Shown: positions 54,238 to 63,358 of the stretch, piece after piece
Position numbering within the stretch: the first letter of the stretch is position 1
How the letters are laid out: every line of letters begins with the position of its first letter
From: Anaerolineae bacterium
GTDB taxonomy: Bacteria; Chloroflexota; Anaerolineae; UBA3071
Assembly (NCBI GenBank): GCA_029907105.1
Contig: JARYMM010000009.1
Location: 9,044-73,043, forward strand
Direction: 5' to 3'
Length of the DNA: 64,000 nt
Notes under the pieces: generated by a model
The model's database searches: none
What the model was told of the DNA's origin: nothing
What the model saw: only the letters and a program-made list of their open reading frames with translations
Translations under genes and position numbers: made by a program

Positions 54238-54290
54238 CACTCTTCGCTGCACTCAGACTCTTCGCTGCGCTCAGAGTGACTTTTTGCGGT
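54238..54290. repeat. CTCTTCGCTGC.CTCAGA direct repeat
   Basis: Two adjacent copies of ACTCTTCGCTGC(A/G)CTCAGA, related to the common intergenic TTCGCTGCGCTCAG repeat class, in the gap between the cyclodeaminase and hsp20 genes. Confidence 0.6.
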
Positions 54291-54345
54291 ACGGCCATTA
54301 TATCATAGGGTATGACGGGCAGCGAAATGGCGCCCCTGGCCAATT

Positions 54346-54373
54346 TTGAAGGAGGGCCCTTCTGTGGTAAAAT
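54346..54373 (+). promoter_or_regulatory. Candidate hsp20 promoter
   Basis: TTGAAG (54346-54351), 16 bases, TAAAAT (54368-54373); start near 54380, 40 bases before the ATG. No CIRCE or HAIR inverted repeat is visible nearby. Confidence 0.45.
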
Positions 54374-54419
54374 GGTGTTGCCGAGATTGGCAAGCTGTAG
54401 CGAAGGACGAGGAGTGGTC

Positions 54420-54857
54420 ATGAAGCAATCATATGACGACGAGGTGGAATGGATTCAGGCCGAGGTGAATCGCGTCCTGACCGAGACCATACCCGGCCGT
54501 TGGCGGCCCGAGCGGAGCTCCATCTGGCATCCGCCCACCGACGTCTATGAGACCGACGACAGCGTGGTGGTGATTATAGAGATCGCCGGCCTGAAGCAGG
54601 GAAGCTACGAGCTGACCTTGAGTAACCGCACGCTGACCGTCAGGGGGCAGCGGCAGGATCCGGCCGACAAGCTGGCCTATCACCAGATGGAAATCCGCTA
54701 CGGTGAATTCCGGACTCAGGTCTATCTGCCCTGGCCACTGCGCAGCACCGACCAGGGGATTGAGGCCACGTATGAAGATGGCTTCTTGCGCGTGGTGCTG
54801 GCCAAAGCGCAGCCGCGACGCATCCCCATCAGGCATAAGCGCGAGGAGTGCGAGTGA
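54420..54857 (+). CDS. Hsp20 small heat-shock protein
   Basis: A 145-residue alpha-crystallin chaperone that holds unfolding proteins. The domain runs from about residue 40 (PPTDVYETDDSVVVIIEIAGL) to 135 (VYLPWPLRSTDQGIEATYEDGFLRVVLAKA), ending in RRIPIRHK with the I-x-I-type oligomerisation motif (IPI). ATG at 54420 follows GAGGAGTGG. It lies 78 bases before lon, separated by a short AAGAAGC/AAGAGGC heptamer run (54866-54895). Confidence 0.93.
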   Translation: MKQSYDDEVEWIQAEVNRVLTETIPGRWRPERSSIWHPPTDVYETDDSVVVIIEIAGLKQGSYELTLSNRTLTVRGQRQDPADKLAYHQMEIRYGEFRTQVYLPWPLRSTDQGIEATYEDGFLRVVLAKAQPRRIPIRHKREECE

Positions 54858-54935
54858 GGCGGACAAAAGGCAAGAAGCAAGAGGCAAGAAGAGAGGGCCA
54901 GGCAGTTATAAAGAGATGATGAGAGGATAGGGACC

Positions 54936-57512
54936 GTGGAAACGCAAGGTGTGAAGAGACAACGGACAAGATCAAGGATCGAACAGAGAACGAGAGGAGC
55001 AACCGTGCCACTTTTTGGACGCGATCGAAGCAGCCGACAGAAACGAGATCAGGAAACAACGCTGCCGGCTGTGGTGCAGACAGAGGGCATTCTCGGCATA
55101 CCCTCAGAGCTGCCCATCCTGCCCCTGCGGGGGGTGGTGGTGTACCCGATGATGTGGCTGCCGCTGACCGTGGGCCAGCCCCGCTCCATCCGCCTGGTGG
55201 ACGACGTCGTGGTCGAAGATCGCATGATCGGCCTGGTGACGGCGAAGAATGTCGAGCAGGAAGAGCCGGGGCCGGATGATGTGTACTCCGTGGGCACGGC
55301 GGCCATCGTGCATCGGCTGCTGAAAGCGCCGGATGGCACGGTGCGGCTGATCGTGCAGGGGCTGGAACGCATCCGCATCGGCCCCTTCACCCAGGTGCAG
55401 CCTTACCTGCGGGCCTACGTCCAGCCGGCTCCCGAGGTGCTGGAGGAGACGGTGGAGATGGAGGCGTTGATGCGCAACGCCGTGGACATCTTCCGCCGCC
55501 TCATCTCGCTGGTGCCGCATCTGCCGGAGGAGCTGGAGATCGCGGCCATGAACGTGGACGACGCCCGACAGCTCGTCTACCTCATCGCTTCCAGCCTGCG
55601 CCTGGACATCCAGAGCGCGCAGGAGATTCTGGAAATTGACCGCGTGCGGGACAAGCTGGTCAAGCTGACCATCTTGCTGAACAAAGAGCTGGAGGTCCTG
55701 GAACTGGGGCGCAAGATCCAGAGCGAGGCCCAGTCCGAGATGGAGAAGATGCAGCGGGAGTACTTCCTGCGCGAGCAGATGAAGGCCATCCGCAAGGAAC
55801 TGGGCGAGGAAGACGAGACGGCGGCGGAGATCAAGGAGATCGAAGAGCGCATCGCTGCCGCGGGCATGCCGGAGGAGGCGGAGAAAGAGGCGAAACGCGA
55901 GCTTGACCGCATGCGTAAGATGCCGCCGCAGGCTGCCGAGTACTCGGTAATCAAGACCTATCTGGACTGGATGACCAGCCTGCCCTGGCAGAAAAGCACG
56001 GAGGATAATCTGGACATCGCCCATGCCCGCCAGGTGCTGGAGGAAGACCACTACGGCCTGGAAGACATCAAGGAGCGCATCCTGGAGTTTCTGGCCGTGC
56101 GCAATCTGCGGCTGGAACGCAAGGAGGAACGGGAGGCGGCAGAAGCCGAAGGCATGGTGGACTACATCCGCCGCGAACGGGAGGGGGTCATCCTCTGCTT
56201 TATCGGGCCGCCGGGCACGGGCAAGACCTCGCTGGGCCGCTCCATCGCCCGCGCCATGGGCCGCAAGTTCATCCGCATGTCCCTGGGCGGCATCCGCGAC
56301 GAGGCGGAGATTCGCGGCTTTCGCCGCACCTATATCGGCTCCATGCCCGGCCGCATCATCCAGATGCTGCGACGGGTGGAAAGCAAGAACCCCGTGTTCA
56401 TGCTGGACGAGATAGACAAGCTGGGTCACGACTACCGCGGCGACCCCTCCTCCGCCCTGCTGGAGGTGCTCGATCCGGAGCAGAACGTGGAGTTCCGCGA
56501 CCACTACCTGGACGTGCCTTTCGACCTCTCGCAGGTGTTCTTCATCACCACCGGCAACTGGATTGATCCCATCCCCGGCCCGCTGCGCGACCGCATGGAG
56601 ATCATTGAGCTCTCATCCTACACCGAAGAGGAGAAGGTCAAGATCGCCGAAGGCTATCTCATCCCACGCCAGATCCGGGAGAACGGCCTGCGGCCGGAGG
56701 AGATCCGCTTTGAGGAGGCGGCTGTGCGCCGCGTGATCCGCGAGTACACCCGCGAGGCCGGTGTGCGCAACCTGGAGCGAGAGCTGGGCTCCATCTGTCG
56801 CAAGGTGGCCACCAAGGTGGCCGAAAAGGGCGAAGGAGCAGGCGGCGAGACCACCGTGATCACTGCCGAGTCGGTGCCCGATTACCTGGGCAAGCGCAAG
56901 TACTACGACGAGACGGCCGAGCGGCTGGACATCCCCGGCGTGGCCATCGCCCTGGCCTGGACGCCCACGGGCGGCGACATCCTGTTCATCGAGGCCACGC
57001 GCATGGCCGGGAACAAGGGGTTCATCATCACCGGCCAATTGGGCGACATTATGAAGGAGAGCGCCCAGGCGGCGCTGAGCTATGTGCGCTCCAAAGCCGC
57101 CGAATTGGGCATCCCGGAGGGTGCTTTCGAGAAACACGACATCCATCTGCACATCCCCGCCGGAGCCACACCCAAGGATGGCCCGTCGGCCGGGGTGACC
57201 ATGGCCACGGCGCTGGCCAGCCTGTTCACCGGCCGCAAGGTGCGTCCCAACCTGGGCATGACCGGCGAGATCACGCTGCGGGGCAAGGTGCTGCCCATCG
57301 GCGGGGTGAAGGAGAAGGTGCTGGCTGCCTACCGCGCCGGGCTGGACACAGCCATCCTGCCGGCACGCAACGAGAAAGACCTGGACGAGGTGCCGGAGGA
57401 GGTGCGCAACAAGATGCGCTTCATCTTCGTCGAGCGGATGGATGAGGTGCTGGCTGCCGCCCTGCTGGATGCCACGGAGCACGCTGCACAGGACAAGCAG
57501 TCAGTCGAATAG
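54936..57512 (+). CDS. lon: ATP-dependent Lon protease
   Basis: An 858-residue AAA+ serine protease that degrades damaged and regulatory proteins. N-terminal substrate-binding domain ([15 protein letters not shown]), coiled coil, Walker [10 protein letters not shown] (about residue 425), Walker [11 protein letters not shown], sensor region, and the catalytic dyad Ser in [11 protein letters not shown] (about residue 752) and Lys in [11 protein letters not shown] (about 795). A basic 40-residue N-terminal extension is present if the GTG at 54936 is used; a GTG 23 codons downstream would shorten it. A terminator follows at 57667. Pairing with hsp20 suggests a proteostasis unit. Confidence 0.96.
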   Translation: METQGVKRQRTRSRIEQRTRGATVPLFGRDRSSRQKRDQETTLPAVVQTEGILGIPSELPILPLRGVVVYPMMWLPLTVGQPRSIRLVDDVVVEDRMIGLVTAKNVEQEEPGPDDVYSVGTAAIVHRLLKAPDGTVRLIVQGLERIRIGPFTQVQPYLRAYVQPAPEVLEETVEMEALMRNAVDIFRRLISLVPHLPEELEIAAMNVDDARQLVYLIASSLRLDIQSAQEILEIDRVRDKLVKLTILLNKELEVLELGRKIQSEAQSEMEKMQREYFLREQMKAIRKELGEEDETAAEIKEIEERIAAAGMPEEAEKEAKRELDRMRKMPPQAAEYSVIKTYLDWMTSLPWQKSTEDNLDIAHARQVLEEDHYGLEDIKERILEFLAVRNLRLERKEEREAAEAEGMVDYIRREREGVILCFIGPPGTGKTSLGRSIARAMGRKFIRMSLGGIRDEAEIRGFRRTYIGSMPGRIIQMLRRVESKNPVFMLDEIDKLGHDYRGDPSSALLEVLDPEQNVEFRDHYLDVPFDLSQVFFITTGNWIDPIPGPLRDRMEIIELSSYTEEEKVKIAEGYLIPRQIRENGLRPEEIRFEEAAVRRVIREYTREAGVRNLERELGSICRKVATKVAEKGEGAGGETTVITAESVPDYLGKRKYYDETAERLDIPGVAIALAWTPTGGDILFIEATRMAGNKGFIITGQLGDIMKESAQAALSYVRSKAAELGIPEGAFEKHDIHLHIPAGATPKDGPSAGVTMATALASLFTGRKVRPNLGMTGEITLRGKVLPIGGVKEKVLAAYRAGLDTAILPARNEKDLDEVPEEVRNKMRFIFVERMDEVLAAALLDATEHAAQDKQSVE

Positions 57513-57666
57513 GCTTTCCCGTAGAGGCTGCGCTCGACAAGTGCAAGCGTAAGTTTTGAAGAAATGAAACGACGGTTGAAAGAAGATGGCGTCCTTTAGC
57601 GTTGCCTTCCCAGAGTCCTGGAGATAAGAGTCTCATCACAGTGGCGTGATGAGGGGCAGGGATATG

Positions 57667-57701
57667 AAAGGGCCACTCTCCGTTGCGAGAGTGGCCCTTT
57701 T
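57667..57701 (+). terminator. Intrinsic terminator after lon
   Basis: AAAGGGCCACTCTC and GAGAGTGGCCCTTTT form a perfect 14-base stem around CGTTGC, followed by T's. The A/T flanks make it usable from both sides, so it may also serve the minus-strand DMT gene. The remaining bases of 57513-57866 hold a short CCCCGTCTCCCCCTC heptamer-like run (57705-57740) and no gene. Confidence 0.9.
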
Positions 57702-57866
57702 CCTCTCCTTAATCTCCCCGTCTCCCCCTCACCCCGTCTTCCGGTCAAGATCGCGCAGGTGCTTGGTGCGATTGAGATAGGCCAGCCGGTGAGAGTTTCC
57801 ATTTGCCTCCTTAACTCTACAGGGAGATCATCCACATTTGCAAGAGCCTCGAAAGAGGCGATAACG

Positions 57867-58736
57867 CTATCTGCCGCGCGTGTTCACCAGGATGACGCCA
57901 CAGAGCGATAGCCCGCCGCCGGCGAGGGAGAGGGTCGTGGGCATCTCCCTCAGCCAGGCCCAGGCGATCAGGGTGGCCAGCACCGGCGAAAGGTATAGAA
58001 AGCTGGCGGCAATGGAGGCCGGCGCCCGCGAGAGGGCATAGGTCCAGGTCACGTAGGCCAGGGCGGCAGGGAAAACGCCCAGGTAGATGATGGCCAGGGT
58101 CGCCTCCGGCGGTGCCGAGCGCACCACCCCCGCCAGGCCGGGCAGGTAGATCAGCATGAAGAGCGTCCCCGCCCAGATGGTGTAGGCCGCGAACTGCAAG
58201 GCGCTGTAGCGCCGCAGATAGGGCTTCTGGAAGACAAAGTAGAGGCTGGTGCCCAGGGCAGCCAGCAGGATCAGGAAAGCACCGGGATCGAAGCGCACCC
58301 CCTCCCCTTCCCCCAGGGCGATCAGGGCCACGCCGCCAAAGCTCACCCCGATGCCCAGCCAGCCCCATAGTTTCAGCCGCTCGCCCAGGAAGGCTGTGGC
58401 CAGCAGGGCGGTGAACATGGGGCCGGAGGCGATGAGCAGGCTGGCCGCGCCGGCGGTCACCGTGACCTCGCCATAAGATAGGGCCAGGTGGTAAACGGTG
58501 ATGCCCACAAAGCCTAACAGCAGGATGGCCGGCAGGTCGCGCCCGCGCGGCAGCGGCATGCGGGTCAGCAGGGCGTACACCGCCAGCACCGCCGAGGCTA
58601 CCAGGAAGCGCAACAGGGCCAGATGTCCCGGAGCGTAGGCGGTCAGGCCGGCTCGAATGCCGGCGAAGGCCGAGGCCCAGAAGATGAGCGTGATCCCAAT
58701 GGCCATCAGGAGGCGAGCGTCCAGGCGCGTTCTCAT
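57867..58736 (-). CDS. DMT/EamA-family transporter
   Basis: A 289-residue membrane protein with ten helices in two EamA repeats ([65 protein letters not shown]). Substrate unknown. ATG at 58736. It lies 26 bases downstream of the FAH-family gene and probably shares its transcript. Confidence 0.92.
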   Translation of the reverse strand: MRTRLDARLLMAIGITLIFWASAFAGIRAGLTAYAPGHLALLRFLVASAVLAVYALLTRMPLPRGRDLPAILLLGFVGITVYHLALSYGEVTVTAGAASLLIASGPMFTALLATAFLGERLKLWGWLGIGVSFGGVALIALGEGEGVRFDPGAFLILLAALGTSLYFVFQKPYLRRYSALQFAAYTIWAGTLFMLIYLPGLAGVVRSAPPEATLAIIYLGVFPAALAYVTWTYALSRAPASIAASFLYLSPVLATLIAWAWLREMPTTLSLAGGGLSLCGVILVNTRGR

Positions 58737-58762
58737 GGCTTTAGGCAGGACCTGGCACGGTA

Positions 58763-59752
58763 TTACGGGATGATTGCCTTGTCCCCGGTGGGCAGATGGA
58801 CTGGCCAGTAGCGGCGCGCGGCAGCGGCGGCAACGGGATTGCTGAGCAGGCCGATCCTCTCGATCTCCACTTCCACCAGATCGCCTGGCTTCAAGAACAC
58901 GGGCGGATCACGGAACACGCCAACGCCATGGGGCGTGCCGGTGCAGATGACGTCCCCCGGCAGCAGCGTGCAGGTGCGGCTGATGAACTCCACCAACATG
59001 GGAATGTCGAAGATCAACTGGTCGGTGTTGGAATCCTGCATGACCACACCGTTCAGCTGGCAACGAATGGCCAATTTATGCGGATCGCCCACCTCGTCGG
59101 CTGTGACCAGGTAAGGGCCCATGGGGCAGAAAGTGTCGAAGGACTTGCCGCGCACCCACTGCCCGTCGCCGAACTGCACATCGCGGGCCGTGACGTCGTT
59201 GACGATGGTGTAGCCGGCGATATAGTCGTAGGCCTCGTCGGCGGTCACGAGGCGCGCCCGGCGGCCGATGACCACGGCCAGCTCAGCCTCGTAGTCCACC
59301 TGGCTGCTGGCCTCCGCCGGCCAGGTGATGGCTTCCCCCGGCCCGATCACCGCCGTGGAGAACTTGGCGAAGAGGATGGGAGCCTTGGGTGGTGGCAGGT
59401 TCTGCTCGCGGGCATGATCGGCGTAGTTCATGCCCACGCCGATGATTTTGCCGGGGTTGGGAACAGGAGGACCCAGGTGCACCTTGGACAAGAGGGACAG
59501 GAAGTCTGCTGCAGCTGTGTCTGCCAGGCCAGAGGAGTGCACCCAGTTGGCGACAGACTGCGCCGCCTGCCAGACGGGAGGGCCCGCTTGCAGGAAGCTC
59601 AGCATGTCTGCCGGAAGCGCGGCCAGGTGGGAGTGGGCACCCTTGGCCTCAGGGGGCAAAGCCTGGAACGCCGCCGCCAGATCCACCACAAGCGAGCCCA
59701 GCAAAGCCCCAAGTCGCAAACCATCCTTATGACGAAATGTCAGCAACTTCAT
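58763..59752 (-). CDS. Fumarylacetoacetate hydrolase-family protein
   Basis: A 329-residue FAH-fold enzyme (hydratase, decarboxylase or acylpyruvase acting on 2-oxo acids). The metal site is visible as [12 protein letters not shown] (E-x-E) plus a later D in [39 protein letters not shown] and [22 protein letters not shown] are family hallmarks. An N-terminal domain of about 95 residues is present. The exact substrate is not inferable. ATG at 59752 follows AGAGAGGTGTCC. Confidence 0.9.
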   Translation of the reverse strand: MKLLTFRHKDGLRLGALLGSLVVDLAAAFQALPPEAKGAHSHLAALPADMLSFLQAGPPVWQAAQSVANWVHSSGLADTAAADFLSLLSKVHLGPPVPNPGKIIGVGMNYADHAREQNLPPPKAPILFAKFSTAVIGPGEAITWPAEASSQVDYEAELAVVIGRRARLVTADEAYDYIAGYTIVNDVTARDVQFGDGQWVRGKSFDTFCPMGPYLVTADEVGDPHKLAIRCQLNGVVMQDSNTDQLIFDIPMLVEFISRTCTLLPGDVICTGTPHGVGVFRDPPVFLKPGDLVEVEIERIGLLSNPVAAAAARRYWPVHLPTGDKAIIP

Positions 59753-59789
59753 GGACACCTCTCTGGCTTGTTCTCGCCTGCCAAAAACG

Positions 59790-59829
59790 AACTCAGGAAC
59801 CCGTTTTCTCGGAGAAAACGGGTTCCTGG
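59790..59829. repeat. Long perfect hairpin
   Basis: CAGGAACCCGTTTTCTC and GAGAAAACGGGTTCCTG form a 17-base stem with a 2-3 base loop. It lies 14 bases beyond the 3' end of the tRNA-Arg fragment. No T-tract follows on either strand, so it is probably a REP-type element rather than a terminator. Confidence 0.8.
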
Positions 59830-59842
59830 ATAACTTTCAATC

Positions 59843-59893
59843 TGGCGCCCCCGGCGCGACTCGAACGCGCAGCCTACGGATTCGAAGTCCGGC
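59843..59893 (-). pseudogene. 3' fragment of tRNA-Arg(UCG)
   Basis: The minus strand carries the anticodon arm CCGGA-CUUCGAA-UCCG(U), variable loop, T arm GCGCG-TTCGAGT-CGCGC, 3' acceptor strand CGGGGGC, discriminator G and an encoded CCA. The matching 5' half (GCCCCCG acceptor and D arm) is absent upstream, where unrelated sequence (GGGTCCTTTGGTG) joins at about base 26. Such 3' halves are left at the ends of integrated elements that use tRNA genes as attachment sites. Confidence 0.75.
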
Positions 59894-60028
59894 ACCAAAG
59901 GACCCGCAAAATGAGGCTATTTCGGACAACGGACTGCGCTTTGGGGAAAGCCCGAAAACAAAGTCCGCGAGCCGTTTGTGAACCGGACAATAGTATACCA
60001 GAAATCGGGGGAGATGCCAACTACAAGA

Positions 60029-61186
60029 CTACCCGAGCAGACGACGAACCAGAGCAACCCCGTACGCCGCCAGCCGCACCAGGTGGAGCACATAGGCCCA
60101 GGCCAACCACAGCCCATCACTGGCCCAGGGATAGCGATATTGCAGGCGTGGCCGATCGGGCAGGAAGACGGTCCACAACCACACCCGCAACGTATCCCGC
60201 CAGCGGTCCTTAAGCAGAAAGCTCAGGGTGCTGTGATCCTGCTGGCTGAGCGCCCGGGCAGGGGAACTCACCAGCCAGGCCGGGGTGACGAACCGTTCCA
60301 CGAGACGCTGGCGATACGGCGAGGGCCGCAGCGCGTCCAATACCGCCTGCGGGACGGCTGTCCCCAGCAGCATGCAGGCAAAGCTCAGGGCAAACCAGGC
60401 CGCCGTCTTCAAGCGGGCGGCGACCACCCGCTGCACGAACAGATCCCGGTCTATCGTTACCCTGTGGACGAACAGATGGATGTCCAGATAGCCCAGGATG
60501 TAACCAAGGGCATGGGAGGCCTGATGTAGACAAAGGTGCAGCAGCGTGTCCTCCGGGCTGAGGGCCAGCGCTGGTCTTCCCTCCACCATCACCCTTACAG
60601 CCCTGCCCCAGAACGCCCCGATGTCCAGATCATGGCAGCGCTGCAGGCCATACCCTTCGCTGATGAGATGCCAGTGGGCTTCCATTCTGATCGTGACGTC
60701 GCCCAGCTGCCTTTCGTAGCCGCGATGCTTGTCTGGCCCGCAGTGGCCATCCCAGGCATAGCCTATGGCTTCCAGCAGAGCACCCAAGCGGGCCATCTCT
60801 TCCCGAGGCACCAGGATATCCAGATCGCCCATAGGGCGCAGTGCCGGGTTGGGATACAGGCCCTTGGCCAGGATAGCCCCTTTGAGCAGGACGACGGGGA
60901 TGCCGGCCTCCTCCAGAGCGCTCAGCAGGAGGCTCAACTCCTGGCTCAACAGCACGCTGCGGCCAGCGGCTGCAGTGTACGCCGCCGCCCAAGGCTGCCG
61001 AAACTCCTCCAATCCGCCATCTGCCATCGGCAATCCGCCATCGCCTTGGGCCAGGTAGTGCAGCACAGGCCACAGCGGCCTCAGCGCGGGGCAAGAGAGC
61101 GCCGTCATGTCGTTGGTATAAAAAGGGCGGCAGTATCGCCACAAGTGCCACACTGCCGCTCTCAGCACCTCGCCTCGATCAGCCAT
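60029..61186 (-). CDS. Nucleotidyltransferase-fold protein (NTP_transf_5 type)
   Basis: A 385-residue protein with the PF14907-type core: IPVVLLKGAILAKGLYPNPA, then LRPMGDLDILVPREEMARLG, where GDLDILV carries the paired metal-binding Asp of the polymerase-beta fold. Such proteins sit in capsule and antibiotic clusters; the substrate is unknown. The C-terminus is helical with hydrophobic stretches. A heptamer run (61010-61050) encodes LPMADGG near residue 55. ATG at 61186 overlaps the upstream glycosyltransferase stop (TGATG). Confidence 0.8.
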   Translation of the reverse strand: MADRGEVLRAAVWHLWRYCRPFYTNDMTALSCPALRPLWPVLHYLAQGDGGLPMADGGLEEFRQPWAAAYTAAAGRSVLLSQELSLLLSALEEAGIPVVLLKGAILAKGLYPNPALRPMGDLDILVPREEMARLGALLEAIGYAWDGHCGPDKHRGYERQLGDVTIRMEAHWHLISEGYGLQRCHDLDIGAFWGRAVRVMVEGRPALALSPEDTLLHLCLHQASHALGYILGYLDIHLFVHRVTIDRDLFVQRVVAARLKTAAWFALSFACMLLGTAVPQAVLDALRPSPYRQRLVERFVTPAWLVSSPARALSQQDHSTLSFLLKDRWRDTLRVWLWTVFLPDRPRLQYRYPWASDGLWLAWAYVLHLVRLAAYGVALVRRLLG

Positions 61187-62304
61187 CACCGATTCCGTGT
61201 ACTTGAATCCGTTGTATTCAGCCAGGATCCCTCACCTGGCTGGCCGCCGCCCCGCCAAGACGGCCCAAAGCGAAGGATCCCACACATCAGACCTGCCGCC
61301 GCGGCGAGGGCGCTCACCAGGGTCAACGGCAGCGCGATCAGCCCAACAAGAGGGTCGCGACGCAGGGTGCGCAGGACAAAGGGCACAGCGGTGAGCACAA
61401 AGCCGCCCATAAGAGCGGCGGCCAGGGCCCAGGCAAAGGGCCACACCAATCCCGCCGCCAGGCTGAGGGCGATGAGCGGCACCAGCCCGATCTGCAGCTT
61501 CTGGCTGAGCGGCGTGCGGGAATCGTCCGCCACTTTCTGGGGATGCCGCTGGTAGACCCGGGCGCGCCAGTAGGCATAGATGAACTTGCGCCGGACATAG
61601 GCCAGCAGAGATTCGGGATGGAGGTGATACACCACGGCCTCAGGTTCAAGCACCAGACGGTACCCGGCTTCGCAGAGGCGGAAAGACAGGTCTGTGTCCT
61701 CGGCCCCGCCCAGTTCGGCGGCAAAGCCCCCCACCGCAGCGAAGACCTGGCGGCGGTAGCCGGCAGTGCCAGAACTGACGAAGTCGGTATAGGGCCTGCG
61801 GGCAATGCGCTCGTAGCGCATGTCGTACTCGGCCTGAATGAAGCGCGGGATCAGGCCCTGCTGAGGGGAGCGCACCACGCCGCCCACGCCGGCCACGCCG
61901 TCCTGTTGCAATGCCGAGATCATCCGTTCCACCCAGTCGTCCGCCGGCACACAGTCGGCATCGAGGAAGAGCACGAAGTCGCCGCCAGCCAGGCAAGCCC
62001 CGGCGTTGCGGGCAACAGCCGCCCCCTGCCGGGGTTGGCGGATCAAAGTGATCAAGCTCAGAGGGCGAGGATTTGATACCCCGGTCAGTCCTGTTCCCGA
62101 TGGCGAGTCCCTATTGGCCACGTCCCGAGCCCGGATAAAGCGCTGGACAACCTCTGCTGTGCCATCGGTGGAGCCATCGTCCACAACGATGACCTCGTAC
62201 TGCTGGCGCGGGATGCTCTGCCGCTCCAGGGCCTGGAGGCATGAGGCGATCGTGCGGGCGGCGTTATAAGCCGGTATAACGATGGAAAAGGAAGGAGAGA
62301 TCAT
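61186..62304 (-). CDS. Family 2 glycosyltransferase, membrane-anchored
   Basis: A 372-residue GT-A enzyme: FSIVIPAYNAARTIASCL, VIVVDDGSTDGTAEVV, QGAAVARNAGACLAGGDFVLFLDADC (DxD), GGAEDTDLSFRLCEAG (ED/base) and RRKFIYAYWRARVYQRHP. Two to three membrane segments at the C-terminus (residues about 270-350). It probably adds sugars to a lipid-linked glycan. ATG at 62304 lies 41 bases inside the 3' end of the flippase-like gene. Confidence 0.88.
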   Translation of the reverse strand: MISPSFSIVIPAYNAARTIASCLQALERQSIPRQQYEVIVVDDGSTDGTAEVVQRFIRARDVANRDSPSGTGLTGVSNPRPLSLITLIRQPRQGAAVARNAGACLAGGDFVLFLDADCVPADDWVERMISALQQDGVAGVGGVVRSPQQGLIPRFIQAEYDMRYERIARRPYTDFVSSGTAGYRRQVFAAVGGFAAELGGAEDTDLSFRLCEAGYRLVLEPEAVVYHLHPESLLAYVRRKFIYAYWRARVYQRHPQKVADDSRTPLSQKLQIGLVPLIALSLAAGLVWPFAWALAAALMGGFVLTAVPFVLRTLRRDPLVGLIALPLTLVSALAAAAGLMCGILRFGPSWRGGGQPGEGSWLNTTDSSTRNR

Positions 62305-63358
62305 GTCTTGCCCCCGGACGCACCGTATACCACCACAAGCACAGGCCTCCCAGCGCCGTGGGTGGCAGGAAGACCACGAAGTAAAGCGCAATGCCATAAC
62401 TTAAGGCCATGGTGCCCTCCACGCCAAAGACCGAAAGGGCCAGGACACACAGGTAGTGAAACACCCCCAGCCTGCCGGGGGCGGAGGGCACAGCCACTCC
62501 CACCTGCAGGACAGCCAGGACGAATACCGCTGCGGCAAGGGGCAAGGACAGGCCCAGGGCCAGAAAAACAACGTAGTTCACCAACACATTGAGCATCCAG
62601 ATCAGCAGGGACCAGGCCTGAAGCTGCAACCCCACCCTGGGAGAGCGCAACACATCCAGGCTGCGCAAGCCCGTCTCCAGGGCCTCCCGCGCCGGCCGGC
62701 GCCAGCGCGGGGGGAGGAAACGGGCCCCTGGCGCCGCCAGGCGCAGCAACCGCTCCTGGCCGTAGGAAACCCCCAGGGCGGTGCTGAAAAAGGCCACGGC
62801 GAACACGGCCAGGGCCGTTCTGGAGTCCTGGAACCAGGAAGGGAGCGTGACGAACAAAGGCGTCAGCAACAGGAGCACCAGCAGCATCAGGATGTCCAGC
62901 CATTTCTCGACCACAATGGTGCCCAGGGTGTGCGCCGGGCGGCGGCCGGCGGTGGAGTTCATGAAGTAAATGCGCGCTATCTCGCCGCCGCGCGCCGGGA
63001 GCACGATGTTCAGCATCTGGCCGATGAGCAGAATGGCGGCCAGAGGGAGGACCGGCAGGCCCTCCTGGGCCGGGTGATAGAGCAGCTTCCAGCGCAGGGC
63101 GCGCAAGGGAGCGCTGAGGAGCACCAGGGCCAGGGCCAGGGCCACGTAACGGTAGCGGACGAGGGCAAAGGTCGCCAGCACCTGGTCCAGGGGGGCCTTG
63201 CGCAGGGCGAGCCACAGGAAGAGCAGGCTGAGGAGGGTGCCCAGGACGATGCGCAACGCTCGCCCGTTCAGCCATGGCCAGAGGCCGTGGGCTTGCTTCG
63301 GCGGCGAACCGTTCCCCGGTGGCAGGGCACTGCCCGGTGAGCGCTCTTCCCCGTTCAC
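62264..63358 (-). CDS. LPG-synthase-TM/UPF0104 flippase-like membrane protein
   Basis: A 364-residue protein of the lysylphosphatidylglycerol-synthetase transmembrane family (AglD-like), with eight or so helices: LSLLFLWLALRKAPLDQVLA, LRALRWKLLYHP, GQMLNIVLPARGGEIARIYF, VVEKWLDILMLLVLLL, VPSAPGRLGVFHYLCVLAL. Members occur in glycolipid and polysaccharide clusters and may flip lipid-linked sugars. GTG at 63358 overlaps the upstream ligase stop by 4 bases. Confidence 0.88.
   Translation of the reverse strand: MNGEERSPGSALPPGNGSPPKQAHGLWPWLNGRALRIVLGTLLSLLFLWLALRKAPLDQVLATFALVRYRYVALALALVLLSAPLRALRWKLLYHPAQEGLPVLPLAAILLIGQMLNIVLPARGGEIARIYFMNSTAGRRPAHTLGTIVVEKWLDILMLLVLLLLTPLFVTLPSWFQDSRTALAVFAVAFFSTALGVSYGQERLLRLAAPGARFLPPRWRRPAREALETGLRSLDVLRSPRVGLQLQAWSLLIWMLNVLVNYVVFLALGLSLPLAAAVFVLAVLQVGVAVPSAPGRLGVFHYLCVLALSVFGVEGTMALSYGIALYFVVFLPPTALGGLCLWWYTVRPGARHDLSFLFHRYTGL

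Noticed and set aside
59790-59829. Terminator for the tRNA-Arg fragment
   Set aside because: The stem is perfect but no U-tract follows on either strand. It is better described as a palindromic repeat.
59843-60028. A second intron-split tRNA (Arg)
   Set aside because: No 5' half with a D arm and GCCCCCG acceptor strand was found upstream before the next coding gene, and no group I core motifs occur there.
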